From CAZXVW01 sp964644025 (GTDB taxonomy: Bacteria; Acidobacteriota; Terriglobia; Bryobacterales; Bryobacteraceae), in NCBI GenBank assembly GCA_964644025.1, contig CAZXVW010000205.1, forward strand, positions 1 to 6,976: a stretch of DNA of 6,976 nucleotides, written 5' to 3'. The translations under genes and the position numbers were made by a program. Positions 1 through 6,377 of this stretch are shown in pieces (positions within the stretch are counted from its first letter, which is position 1; each line of letters begins with the position of its first letter). The notes beneath the pieces are model-generated. The model was not told where the DNA came from and did not search any database. It worked only from the letters and a program-made list of their open reading frames with translations.

Positions 1-1
1 T

Positions 2-1942
2 GCGCAAAAGGAAGCCGAGAAACGGATCGCCTTGCTGGAGCCGCCACCCGTACTGAAACCGATTTCCCCCCGCCTCAATACGCTGAAAATCAGCAACCAG
101 CCGGCCAAGGTCCTGTATGAAACCGTTGGCAAGCTCGCCGGCATCAACGTCGTCTTCGATCCCGAGTTCCAATCCACCGGCAAGCCCGTCTCGATCGACC
201 TGTCGAACGCCACCCTCGAAGAAGCGCTGCGCTACCTCTCCGTACTGACGAAAACCTTCTGGAAGCCGCTGTCGGAGAACACGATCTTCGTCACCAATGA
301 CAACGTCACCAAGCGGCGCGATTACGACGAGATGGTGGTGAAGGTCTTCTACCTGAAAAACATTACGAAAGTTCAGGAATTGCAGGAGATCGCCACCGCC
401 GTGCGCTCGGTGACCGACATTCGCCGGCTGTTCACTTATAATTCACAGAACGCGATTTTGGTGCGCGGCACCCGGGACAAGGTCGCGCTGGCCGAAAAGC
501 TGATCCGGAGCCTGGATAAGCCGCTAGCCGAGGTCGTGGTGGACGTCATCGTCATGGAAGCCAACCGCGCCCGGACCCGGGATCTGGCCGCTTCCATCAT
601 GTCAGCGGGCCAGGCGGGGCTTTCGCTTCCGATCTCGTTTGCGCCCCGGGGGGGAGGCACGGTTCCCGACGGCGGAGATGGAAACGGCACTTCGGCCGCT
701 ACCACGACGACGGCAGCCAACACGGCCGTCAATCTCGGCAGCCTCGGCTCGCTAGCCTGGGAAGACTGGTCGCTTACCTTGCCGGGCGCCTTGCTCCAGG
801 CGCTGATGACGGACCGCAGCACCCGCATTCTCCAGCGCCCCCAGGTGCGCGCGGCCGACGGGCAGAAAGCCTCGCTGCGGCTGGGCGACCGGTTCCCCTA
901 CGCCACGGGCAGTTTCCAGCCCGGTGTCGGCGCGGTGGGCGTCAGCCCGCTGGTGAGTACGCAGTTCCAGTTCGCCGACGTGGGCACCAACCTGGACCTC
1001 ACGCCGAAGATCCACGGCGAGGACGAGATTTCCATGCACGTGGAGATTGAGATCTCGACCGTGCGGGATCGCATCGATATCGGCGGTCTTTCCCAACCGG
1101 TCATCGGCCAGCGAAAGGTGACCGAGGATATCCGCGTTCGCGACGGCGAGGTCACCTTGCTCGGCGGCCTGTCGCAGCAGCAGATGACCAACAGCCGCTC
1201 GGGCGTTCCCGGCTTGGCGGACATTCCCATCATCCGCTGGCTCGGCTTCTCTAACCAGAGCAAGGAGCGCAACGAGGGCGAACTGCTCATCGCCCTGATT
1301 CCCCACATCGTGCGGCGCCCCGAAATCAGCGAGCTGGATCTGCGCGGTGTGGCCGCCGGCACCGACCAGGTGGTGCGGGTGAGTTACGCGCCTTCGGAGG
1401 AAACGCCCGCCGCTCCGGCTGCTGCCCCGCCGGCGCCTGCCCCAGCTCCCTCAGCGGTCCCGGCGCCTCCGGCCAAACCCAAGCCCGTTTCTCCGAAGCC
1501 AGTCAAACCGGCGGCAGCCAAACCCTCGGCGGTGAGCCTCGGATTCACTCCGGCCGCGGTCCGGACCCGGCGCGGGCAAACATTCACTGTATCGCTCGTG
1601 CTGTCGAACGTCACGGACCTGTTCAACGCCCCAATGAGGTTTAAGTTCGACCCCAAGATGCTGCGCCTGAACGAGGTGGCGCGCGGCGCCTTGCTGGCCG
1701 CCGACGGCCAACGGGTGATCTTCACCCGCAATATCCTGAATGACTCCGGCGATGCTTCCATCGTGCTGAACCGCCTGCCCGGCGCCGGCGGCGTCAGTGG
1801 CACGGGCACGCTGGTCACGCTGACGTTCCAGGCCATCGGACGGGGAAACACGCAGCTCACCGTCCCGCAGTTCACCATCCGGGACTCGGAAATGCGGGTC
1901 ATCCCGGTAACCCCGCCGAGCCTCCCGGTGTCCATCGAGTAG
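2..1942 (+). CDS. Secretin (GspD/PilQ family) with C-terminal cohesin domain, 5' partial
   Basis: This is an outer-membrane secretin, the ring-forming channel of a type II secretion or type IV pilus-like system. The frame is open to the left edge, so the true start (signal peptide, probably repeat region) is upstream; the TTG at 32 has no reason to be the start. Counting from that TTG: residues ~18-90 resemble the STN/N0-type secretin domain (ISNQPAKVLYETVGKLAGIN), ~100-185 a secretin N domain, and ~245-433 the secretin beta-domain, with VGTNLDLTPKI and the typical ending VPGLADIPIIRWLGF then ELLIALIPHIVRRPE. A Pro/Ala/Lys-rich linker follows at ~453-500. Then comes a ~135-residue cohesin-like module, with FDPKMLRLNEV and GTLVTLTF, running to the stop. 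A glycine/threonine-rich insert lies at ~205-235. It is followed closely by two pseudopilin genes, so one operon is likely. I am sure of the secretin family; GspD versus PilQ is unresolved. Confidence 0.93.
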   Translation, partial: AQKEAEKRIALLEPPPVLKPISPRLNTLKISNQPAKVLYETVGKLAGINVVFDPEFQSTGKPVSIDLSNATLEEALRYLSVLTKTFWKPLSENTIFVTNDNVTKRRDYDEMVVKVFYLKNITKVQELQEIATAVRSVTDIRRLFTYNSQNAILVRGTRDKVALAEKLIRSLDKPLAEVVVDVIVMEANRARTRDLAASIMSAGQAGLSLPISFAPRGGGTVPDGGDGNGTSAATTTTAANTAVNLGSLGSLAWEDWSLTLPGALLQALMTDRSTRILQRPQVRAADGQKASLRLGDRFPYATGSFQPGVGAVGVSPLVSTQFQFADVGTNLDLTPKIHGEDEISMHVEIEISTVRDRIDIGGLSQPVIGQRKVTEDIRVRDGEVTLLGGLSQQQMTNSRSGVPGLADIPIIRWLGFSNQSKERNEGELLIALIPHIVRRPEISELDLRGVAAGTDQVVRVSYAPSEETPAAPAAAPPAPAPAPSAVPAPPAKPKPVSPKPVKPAAAKPSAVSLGFTPAAVRTRRGQTFTVSLVLSNVTDLFNAPMRFKFDPKMLRLNEVARGALLAADGQRVIFTRNILNDSGDASIVLNRLPGAGGVSGTGTLVTLTFQAIGRGNTQLTVPQFTIRDSEMRVIPVTPPSLPVSIE

Positions 1943-1964
1943 GAGGAGGCTGGGAACAAGGGCC

Positions 1965-2435
1965 ATGCTCCGGCTACGAAGCAGGCAACGCGGCTTGACG
2001 CTGGTAGAGCTGATCGTGGCTTTTACGATCATGCTGTTGCTCACTGCGATGGCGGTGCCGCTGGCCCGTTACAAGGTGCGGCGGGACAAGGAACGCGAGT
2101 TGCGCTGGGCGCTGCGGGAGATCCGCACGGCCATCGACAAGTACAAGGACATGGCCGATATGAATCTGCTCGGCCCGCAAGAGATCGGCACCGAAGGCTA
2201 CCCGAAGTCGCTCGAGGTGCTCGTCGAAGGGGTCAAGGCGGCCGGCAGCGTTGACAAGAAGTACAAGTTCCTGCGGCGCATCCCGGTGGACCCGATGACG
2301 AACTCCACCGACTGGGGCCTGCGCTGCGTCCAGGACGATCCGGATTCGACCGCCTGGTGCGGCGAGAACGTTTTCGACGTCTACACCAAGTCCACTGAGC
2401 TCGCGCCGGACGGCACGCCGTACTCGAAATGGTAG
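1965..2435 (+). CDS. GspG-like pseudopilin, first of tandem pair
   Basis: This encodes a 156-residue pseudopilin of the GspG (T2SG) type, expected to be cleaved by a prepilin peptidase and to assemble into the periplasmic pseudopilus. The class III signal is clear: a short basic leader (residues 1-9), then G10|LTLVE with the conserved Glu at +5 (E15), and a hydrophobic helix to about residue 34. The charged amphipathic helix continues through RRDKERELRWALREIRTAIDKY. The C-terminal part carries the GspG-like IPVDPMT segment. It also has two cysteines (GLRC, AWCGEN) that could form a disulphide, and it ends DGTPYSKW. The start is ATG 1965, with a purine-rich AGGAGG at 1944-1949 whose spacing is rather long (15 nt). 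It lies 22 bp after the secretin stop and 8 bp before the next pseudopilin. The family is secure; its exact role (major or minor pseudopilin) is inferred. Confidence 0.93.
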   Translation: MLRLRSRQRGLTLVELIVAFTIMLLLTAMAVPLARYKVRRDKERELRWALREIRTAIDKYKDMADMNLLGPQEIGTEGYPKSLEVLVEGVKAAGSVDKKYKFLRRIPVDPMTNSTDWGLRCVQDDPDSTAWCGENVFDVYTKSTELAPDGTPYSKW

Positions 2436-2443
2436 GGAGAAGT

Positions 2444-2884
2444 ATGCCAGCAAACGGTTCATCTTCCGCCATGGATCGCCGTGCTGCAGCGCCGGCCATT
2501 CGCCGCCGGGGGTTTACCCTGATCGAGATCATGATCGTGATGACCATCATCTCGATCCTGGTCTCTATCGCCGTGCCCCTCTACCAGAAGTCAATCATTC
2601 GCGCCAAGGAGAGCGTCCTCCGTAATAACCTGTTTACCCTCCGCACGGTCATCGACGAATACACCTACGATAAGAAAAAGGCTCCGCAATCTCTCGAGGA
2701 CCTCGTCAACGAAGGTTACCTGCGGCAGATTCCCATCGATCCCATCACCGGTAGCGACCAGACCTGGGTCGTCATCATGGAGGATGCCCTCACCAGCGTG
2801 GACCAGACCGAGCCCGGCATCTGGGATGTCCGTAGCGGCGCCGAGGGCAACGGGCTGGACGGCACGCCATATTCGGAGTGGTGA
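2444..2884 (+). CDS. GspG-like pseudopilin, second of tandem pair
   Basis: This encodes a second type II secretion pseudopilin of 146 residues from ATG 2444. The leader is unusually long (23 residues) and basic at its end (RRR). It is followed by the prepilin peptidase site G23|FTLIE with Glu +5 (E28) and a hydrophobic helix IMIVMTIISILVSIAVPL. The globular part has the GspG hallmarks: LRTVIDEYTYDKKKAPQSLE, a VNEGYLRQIPIDPITG segment, and the same ending as its neighbour, DGTPYSEW. Start choice: ATG 2444 has GGGAG at 2435-2439 just upstream. An in-frame ATG at 2429 overlaps the previous stop codon and would add five residues. ATG 2471 would give a leader nearer the usual length (14 residues). 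It is probably translationally coupled to the gene before it. It shares fold and C-terminal motif with the first pseudopilin but has diverged through the middle, so it is a paralogue rather than a recent duplicate. Confidence 0.92.
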   Translation: MPANGSSSAMDRRAAAPAIRRRGFTLIEIMIVMTIISILVSIAVPLYQKSIIRAKESVLRNNLFTLRTVIDEYTYDKKKAPQSLEDLVNEGYLRQIPIDPITGSDQTWVVIMEDALTSVDQTEPGIWDVRSGAEGNGLDGTPYSEW

Positions 2885-2939
2885 CGCGGTGCGTTCCCGT
2901 CCGCGGCGCCAGTACTATCGCATCGCCCCGCACCGGTAT

Positions 2940-2945
2940 TAGAAT
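2940..2945 (+). promoter_or_regulatory. Possible -10 box (TAGAAT) before the oxidoreductase gene
   Basis: The 84-bp gap between the second pseudopilin and the oxidoreductase contains TAGAAT, a 5/6 match to the sigma-70 -10 consensus, 23 bp before the ATG. It lies in a small inverted repeat (GTATT-AG-AATAC, 2937-2948). I see no convincing -35 box at the expected spacing, so this is only a candidate for independent transcription of the downstream gene. Confidence 0.25.
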
Positions 2946-2968
2946 ACGGACTGGAAACGGAGGCGGAA

Positions 2969-4927
2969 ATGCAACGACGGGATTTCATGGCCGGATTGGG
3001 CTTCGGCCCTTATTCCGTGCTGGTTTTCGCGGACCGGCTGGCTGCGCGCACCACCGCAATCCCGCCTCCGGACCACATCCGGCGCGAACTGGACAGGCTC
3101 GCGCCTCCCGGCGTCAAGCCGGGCGGAGTTCCCGCCGAACCGCACATGAAACTCGTCGAGCTGGAGACCGACGTGCTGGTCGCCGGGGGCGGTCTGGCCG
3201 GCGTCTGCGCGGCCGTTGCCGCGGCGCGCCACGGGGCGCGCGTTGTTCTGGTCCAGGACCGCTCGCGGCTGGGCGGCAACTCCTCCAGCGAAGTCAAGAT
3301 GCACGTCGTCGGCGCCTCCTGTCACAAGGGCCGCCCCGGCTGGCGCGAGTCCGGCTTGATCGAGGAATTCCGCCTCGACGACGCCGTCAATAACCCGCAG
3401 CGCAGCTTCGAACTCTGGGATCTGCTTCTTTATGACAAGGTGCTCAGCGAGCCCAACATCACCTTGCTGCTTGACACTACCGTCTACTCCGCCGCCATGG
3501 ATGGGAACCGCATCCGGAGCGTGATGGCCCGGTGTGATCTCACCGAGCACCTTTACCGCATTTCAGCCCGCCTGTTCCTGGATTGCACCGGTGACAGCCG
3601 CCTGGGACTGGAAGCCGGCGCCGAATACCGCGTCGGCCGGGAAGCCCGCAGCGAATTCAACGAGTCGCTGGCCGCCCCTGCCGCCGACGACAAGACACAA
3701 TCCAGCAGCATCCTGTTCACCGCCCGCGACTACGGCCGGCCAATGCCCTTCACGCCGCCGAAGTGGGCGCGCAAGGTAACGCGGGAACAGCTCCGTTTCC
3801 GTCCTATCCGCTCCTGGGAATACGGTTACTGGTGGATCGCCTGGGGCGGCCAGAAAGACACGATTCACGACGACCAGCGCATCCGCTTCGAGCTGCTCTC
3901 CATCGTGCTGGGCGTGTGGGACTACATCAAGAATTCCGGCGACCACCCCTCCAGCCGGACCTGGGCGATGGACTGGATCGGCTTCCTGCCCGGCAAGCGC
4001 GAGAGCCGCCGCCTGGTGGGCGATTACATCCTCAGGCAACAAGACCTGGAGCGGGGCGACATCGAAGACGCCGTGGCGATCGGCGGCTGGCCGATGGACG
4101 ATCATCCGCCGGCCGGGTTCGACCGGCCTGAGCTGAGGCCCACCCGCCAGATCCGCACCAGGGAGGTTTACAACATTCCGCTTCGCTCGCTCTACAGCCG
4201 CAATATCAGCAACCTCATGATGGCCGGGCGCAACATCAGTTGCTCGCACGTGGCGTTCAGCTCCACGCGGGTGATGGGCACCTGCGCCGCCGTGGGGCAG
4301 GCGGCTGGTACGGCGGCCGCCCTGTGCGCCGAGCGAAGGATCCCGCCGCGCCGCATTTACCAGGACAAGAAGCTGTTGGCGGCGCTCCAGCAAACGCTGC
4401 TGCGCGATGACCAGATGATCCGCGGCCGCGTCAACCAGGACCCGAAAGATCTCGCCCGGCAGGCGACGGTAAGTTGCAGCTCGGCGGTCGGCCCGGCCCG
4501 GGCCGAGCTGGTCATCGACGGGCACCTGCGGGATTATCCCCGCCCGGAAGGCCCGGAAATTCATCACTGGGCCGGTGAAATGCGTGAGGACGGCGCCTGG
4601 ATTGAACTCGCCTGGAAGCGGCCGCGGCGGGTGCGCGAGATCCAGCTCACCTTTGATACCGGCTTCCAGCGCGAGCTGACCCTGTCGGCCTCGGATCGGG
4701 TCAACAAGGGGATCATCCGGGCCGCGCAGCCGGAAACTGTCCGGGATTATTCGGTTGCGTACCGGACTTCCGGCCGGCTACGGCGCCTCGTCCAGGTGCA
4801 GGGCAACCATCAGCGGCTGCGCCGCCACGTCATTGACCCGGTGGAGGTCGAAGCCGTCCGCGTTCACGTCACCGCCACCAATGGCGACCCGCTGGCCCGC
4901 ATCTTCGAAATCCGCTGCTACGCCTGA
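2969..4927 (+). CDS. FAD-dependent oxidoreductase (FAD_oxidored family) with Tat-like leader and C-terminal beta-rich extension
   Basis: This is a 652-residue flavoprotein whose substrate cannot be read from the sequence. The N-terminus MQRRDFMAGLGFG resembles a twin-arginine export signal (R3 R4, then F-M), but the hydrophobic part is short and the cleavage site unclear. Residues ~66-105 form a Rossmann FAD site: TDVLVAGGGLAGVCAA with GxGxxG at 73-78, then RSRLGGNSSSEV. A second hallmark, LFLDCTGDSRLGLEAGAEY, lies near 200. The C-terminal FAD-contact block NLMMAGRNIS...STRVMGTCAAVGQAAGTAAAL is at ~414-450. From ~510 to the end there is an extra region rich in short beta stretches, resembling a galactose-binding/discoidin-like module. 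Such proteins are often named 'FAD-dependent oxidoreductase' or, loosely, 'xanthan lyase'. ATG 2969 follows GGAGG at 2959-2963 with a 5-nt spacer. It stands apart from the secretion genes and probably ends at the hairpin just beyond its stop. Confidence 0.9.
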   Translation: MQRRDFMAGLGFGPYSVLVFADRLAARTTAIPPPDHIRRELDRLAPPGVKPGGVPAEPHMKLVELETDVLVAGGGLAGVCAAVAAARHGARVVLVQDRSRLGGNSSSEVKMHVVGASCHKGRPGWRESGLIEEFRLDDAVNNPQRSFELWDLLLYDKVLSEPNITLLLDTTVYSAAMDGNRIRSVMARCDLTEHLYRISARLFLDCTGDSRLGLEAGAEYRVGREARSEFNESLAAPAADDKTQSSSILFTARDYGRPMPFTPPKWARKVTREQLRFRPIRSWEYGYWWIAWGGQKDTIHDDQRIRFELLSIVLGVWDYIKNSGDHPSSRTWAMDWIGFLPGKRESRRLVGDYILRQQDLERGDIEDAVAIGGWPMDDHPPAGFDRPELRPTRQIRTREVYNIPLRSLYSRNISNLMMAGRNISCSHVAFSSTRVMGTCAAVGQAAGTAAALCAERRIPPRRIYQDKKLLAALQQTLLRDDQMIRGRVNQDPKDLARQATVSCSSAVGPARAELVIDGHLRDYPRPEGPEIHHWAGEMREDGAWIELAWKRPRRVREIQLTFDTGFQRELTLSASDRVNKGIIRAAQPETVRDYSVAYRTSGRLRRLVQVQGNHQRLRRHVIDPVEVEAVRVHVTATNGDPLARIFEIRCYA

Positions 4928-5013
4928 AACCCGCAAGCGTACGCGCCGTTGCCTGCGGCGCGCCACCGTGACCGTCACCTTGGCGCGCACAACGGGAGCG
5001 TCGCGGGTTTTTT
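4927..5013 (+). terminator. Nested long hairpin with T6 tract, probable terminator
   Basis: Four complementary arm pairs nest inside one another. They are AAACCCGC 4927-4934 with GCGGGTTT 5003-5010; CCGTTG 4946-4951 with CAACGG 4990-4995; GCGCGCCA 4958-4965 with TGGCGCGC 4981-4988; and GTGAC 4968-4972 with GTCAC 4974-4978. The outer arm starts on the last base of the oxidoreductase stop codon and its 3' arm runs into T6 (5008-5013). This fits a Rho-independent terminator for that gene, although it is much longer than a usual one. Confidence 0.6.
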
Positions 5014-5021
5014 GCTAAACT
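5013..5021 (+). promoter_or_regulatory. Candidate extended -10 element for tRNA-Gln
   Basis: TGCTAAACT reads as an extended -10 (TGn followed by TAAACT, 4/6 to TATAAT), about 28 bp before the mature tRNA 5' end. No recognisable -35 box stands at 16-18 bp upstream, where the terminator hairpin lies. The assignment rests on position and weak similarity only. Confidence 0.25.
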
Positions 5022-5029
5022 ATTCAGCA

Positions 5030-5043
5030 GAGCGGTTCCGCTC
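5030..5043 (+). repeat. Palindromic hairpin in tRNA leader
   Basis: GAGCGGTTCCGCTC has perfect 6-base arms (GAGCGG/CCGCTC) around TT. In RNA it would fold as a 5-bp stem with a GUUC tetraloop. It ends 5 nt before the mature tRNA-Gln and would lie in the precursor leader if transcription starts near 5028. A role in precursor processing is speculation. Confidence 0.4.
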
Positions 5044-5048
5044 CATGC

Positions 5049-5122
5049 TCCCCGGTCGTCTAATGGCAGGACACCGGCCTTTGGAGCCGAGAATCGTGGT
5101 TCGAATCCACGCCGGGGAGCCA
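5049..5122 (+). tRNA. tRNA-Gln (anticodon UUG), CCA encoded
   Basis: A full cloverleaf folds. The acceptor stem is 5049-5055 (TCCCCGG) with 5112-5118 (CCGGGGA), closed by the weak U1-A72 pair usual in bacterial tRNA-Gln. The D arm is GTCT/GGAC (5058-5061 with 5069-5072). The anticodon arm is CCGGC (5074-5078) with GCCGA (5086-5090), one C-A mismatch at its base, and loop CTTTGGA with anticodon TTG at 5081-5083. The variable loop is four bases. The T arm is CGTGG-TTCGAAT-CCACG. The discriminator is G73 (5119) and CCA is encoded at 5120-5122. The acceptor helix can extend two more pairs (5047-5048 with 5119-5120), so the -1 base is complementary to the discriminator. The last six bases of the gene start a direct repeat whose other copy is at 6500-6533. 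Confidence 0.96.
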
Positions 5123-5150
5123 CAGCCCAGATCCATAACTTCCCGCCGCC
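5117..5150 (+). repeat. Direct repeat copy 1 (candidate attL) at tRNA-Gln 3' end
   Basis: This 34-bp copy begins GAGCCACA, of which GAGCCA is the end of the tRNA gene, and contains TAACTTCCCGCC (5136-5147). It matches 6500-6533 in the same orientation at 29 of 34 positions without gaps. Similarity stops at both ends, as expected for a recombination-generated repeat. Confidence 0.7.
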
Positions 5151-5155
5151 TCAAT

Positions 5156-5801
5156 GCAGCTCTCGTGATTGTCACCGTTCCGGAATTGGGCCGTACGGCA
5201 CAGGATCATTTCCTACTGAACATCATGGCTTCGTTCGCCGAGTCTGGGCGCGGGATGATTGCGGCACGAATCGCCGGCGCGCGCACGCGGTTGCAGCCGC
5301 AGCAACGGCGGCTGGCTGGTACGGTTCCGTTCAGCTACAGCGCGGATCCTCGCACCAGGCAACTCACCGCCGAGCCGGCCGGAGCTGCGATCGTGCGATG
5401 CATGTTTGCGGAAGCCGCGGCCCTTGAGCTGGACTTGCGCCGGACCGCACAGCCGAAAACCACTCAGCTACACCTGTGCATGGCCCATGCAGGGGAAGAT
5501 CCTGTGTGGCCGATGCAGGCGCCCACTCACACCGCATAGCTGCCGTCGGGGCAGTAAGGTCTACCGCTACTATCGGCGCCGTGCGAGCGGCGGCGACCGG
5601 CCACCCTGCGGCTACCAGGTCGCAGCGGGTTCCATCGAGTTTCATATTGCCGCCTTGTATCAGAACGCGGACGGCAAGCCCGCCGAGTCACTCTCTTGGC
5701 AGCTCCGGCAGGTCGTCGACTCTGCTGTGTATGACCCCGAAAAGGGTCGTGTCTACCTGAGTTGGAGGCGGGACAAGGCTGAATCGCTCAACGTCCGCTG
5801 A
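5156..5801 (+). pseudogene. Serine site-specific recombinase remnant (truncated, frameshifted)
   Basis: Two pieces of a large serine recombinase are readable in different frames. The first, ~5156-5430, reads VTVPELGRTAQDHFLLNIMA then SFAESGRGMIAARIAGAR and VPFSYSADPRTRQL. This is the end of the resolvase domain (long helix) and the start of the recombinase DNA-binding domain. The second, ~5487-5801 in the next frame, reads MQGKILCGRC, then GSKVYRYYRRRASG and PPCGYQVAAGSIE, the zinc-ribbon region. It ends with a tail, LRQVVDSAVYDPEKGRVYLSW, that looks like the usual C-terminal strand. The catalytic N-terminus with the serine nucleophile is absent, most of the recombinase domain between the pieces is missing, and the frames are shifted. 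A zinc-ligand Cys appears replaced by Arg (YRYYRR where relatives have YRYYRC, a TGC to CGC change). The product cannot be active. Its 3' end overlaps the convergent toxin gene by 14 bp. Confidence 0.8.
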
Positions 5802-6120
5802 AACTGCCGATGCGAACTACTTGTCCAGGCCTGATGCTCTCCAGCGCAGCCATGCATTCAGGAATGACCGGGACCAGATCCTGGATCCGGTTCGATCGGG
5901 CACGAATAATCAGCACCGCGATTCGCACCGATCCCAGATTTTGCTGGAAGGGTAAGTTCTTGTCGAGAGTCAGCAGGACATCGAACAGCGGATCGGCCAG
6001 GGCCAACAGTTCGCTGTTCTTTTTCCCCGACCAACCGCACTCAACGACGGTGTGGCAGTCGTGACCTCTAAGGTGTGCGGCGAGCTTCCGCGGCAGGTTC
6101 TCGTCGATGAGAATCTTCAT
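5788..6120 (-). CDS. DUF5615 family PIN-like toxin
   Basis: This encodes a 110-residue protein of the DUF5615 (COG4634) PIN-like family, predicted to be a VapC-like ribonuclease toxin paired with a DUF433 antitoxin. Visible hallmarks are the N-terminal strand and acidic motif MKILIDENLPRKLAAHLRGH (D6, E7), the turn GWSGKKNSELLALA (E37), the second acidic strand FDVLLTLDKNLPFQQNL (D47, D53) and AVLIIRARSN (R73, N77). The length is normal and no residue looks lost. The start ATG at 6120 overlaps the antitoxin stop in an ATGA arrangement, so the two are translationally coupled, antitoxin first. Its 3' end overlaps the last 14 bp of the recombinase remnant on the other strand. RNase activity and target are inferred from the PIN-like fold; it has not been tested here. 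Confidence 0.9.
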   Translation of the reverse strand: MKILIDENLPRKLAAHLRGHDCHTVVECGWSGKKNSELLALADPLFDVLLTLDKNLPFQQNLGSVRIAVLIIRARSNRIQDLVPVIPECMAALESIRPGQVVRIGSFSGR

Positions 6121-6329
6121 CGCGGGCTGGTGAGGAGGGCCTTGGCTTCTTCCAGAGCGGCGATCGCAGCCTCGCGGCTCACCGAGGGAAAGTTGTCCAG
6201 GAACTCGTCGAGCGTGTCGCCGGCTTCGAGGTAGTCAATCAGCGTATCCACCGGCACACGCGTTCCCCGGAAGCACGGCGTGCCACCCAGAATTTCCGGA
6301 TCGCTCACGATGACGGATTCGCGTCCCAT
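6117..6329 (-). CDS. DUF433 family antitoxin
   Basis: This encodes a 70-residue protein of the DUF433 (COG2442) family, the usual partner of DUF5615 toxins. It is predicted to neutralise the toxin and bind DNA through a helix-turn-helix. The family signature is near the N-terminus: SDPEILGGTPCFRGTRVPVD, then TLIDYLEAGDTLDEFLDNFP (the region of helices that recognises DNA) and VSREAAIAALEEAKALL. ATG 6329 is preceded on the minus strand by GAGGTG (6334-6339) with a 4-nt spacer. The stop overlaps the toxin start by 4 nt. I found no convincing -35/-10 pair upstream. An inverted repeat at 6378-6420, about 50 bp before the start, is a possible but unproven operator for autoregulation. Confidence 0.9.
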   Translation of the reverse strand: MGRESVIVSDPEILGGTPCFRGTRVPVDTLIDYLEAGDTLDEFLDNFPSVSREAAIAALEEAKALLTSPR

Positions 6330-6377
6330 GGGACACCTCTCGACTCTCAGTCTACCAGGAGACCGCGGTTGGGCGGC

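Noticed and set aside
752..1362. Long minus-strand open frames inside the secretin gene
   Set aside because: They shadow conserved secretin codons and no domain is visible in their translation.
2878..3393. Plus-strand open frame overlapping the oxidoreductase start
   Set aside because: Its translation is Arg/Gly-rich low-complexity from an out-of-frame reading of the FAD-binding region; the other frame has the GxGxxG motif and a good ribosome binding site.
3563..4567. 334-codon open frame on the minus strand across the oxidoreductase gene
   Set aside because: It is antisense to a well-supported gene. Its composition (Ala/Gly/Arg/His-rich, no motif) is what high GC content produces in the opposite strand.
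4869..5123. Minus-strand open frame through the tRNA
   Set aside because: It is the antisense translation of the tRNA gene (RRGFEPRF-type peptide), a well-known annotation artefact.
5259..5801. Reading 5259-5801 as an intact 180-residue protein
   Set aside because: Only its second half resembles a protein family (recombinase zinc ribbon and tail). The first half is an out-of-frame reading of the other recombinase piece.
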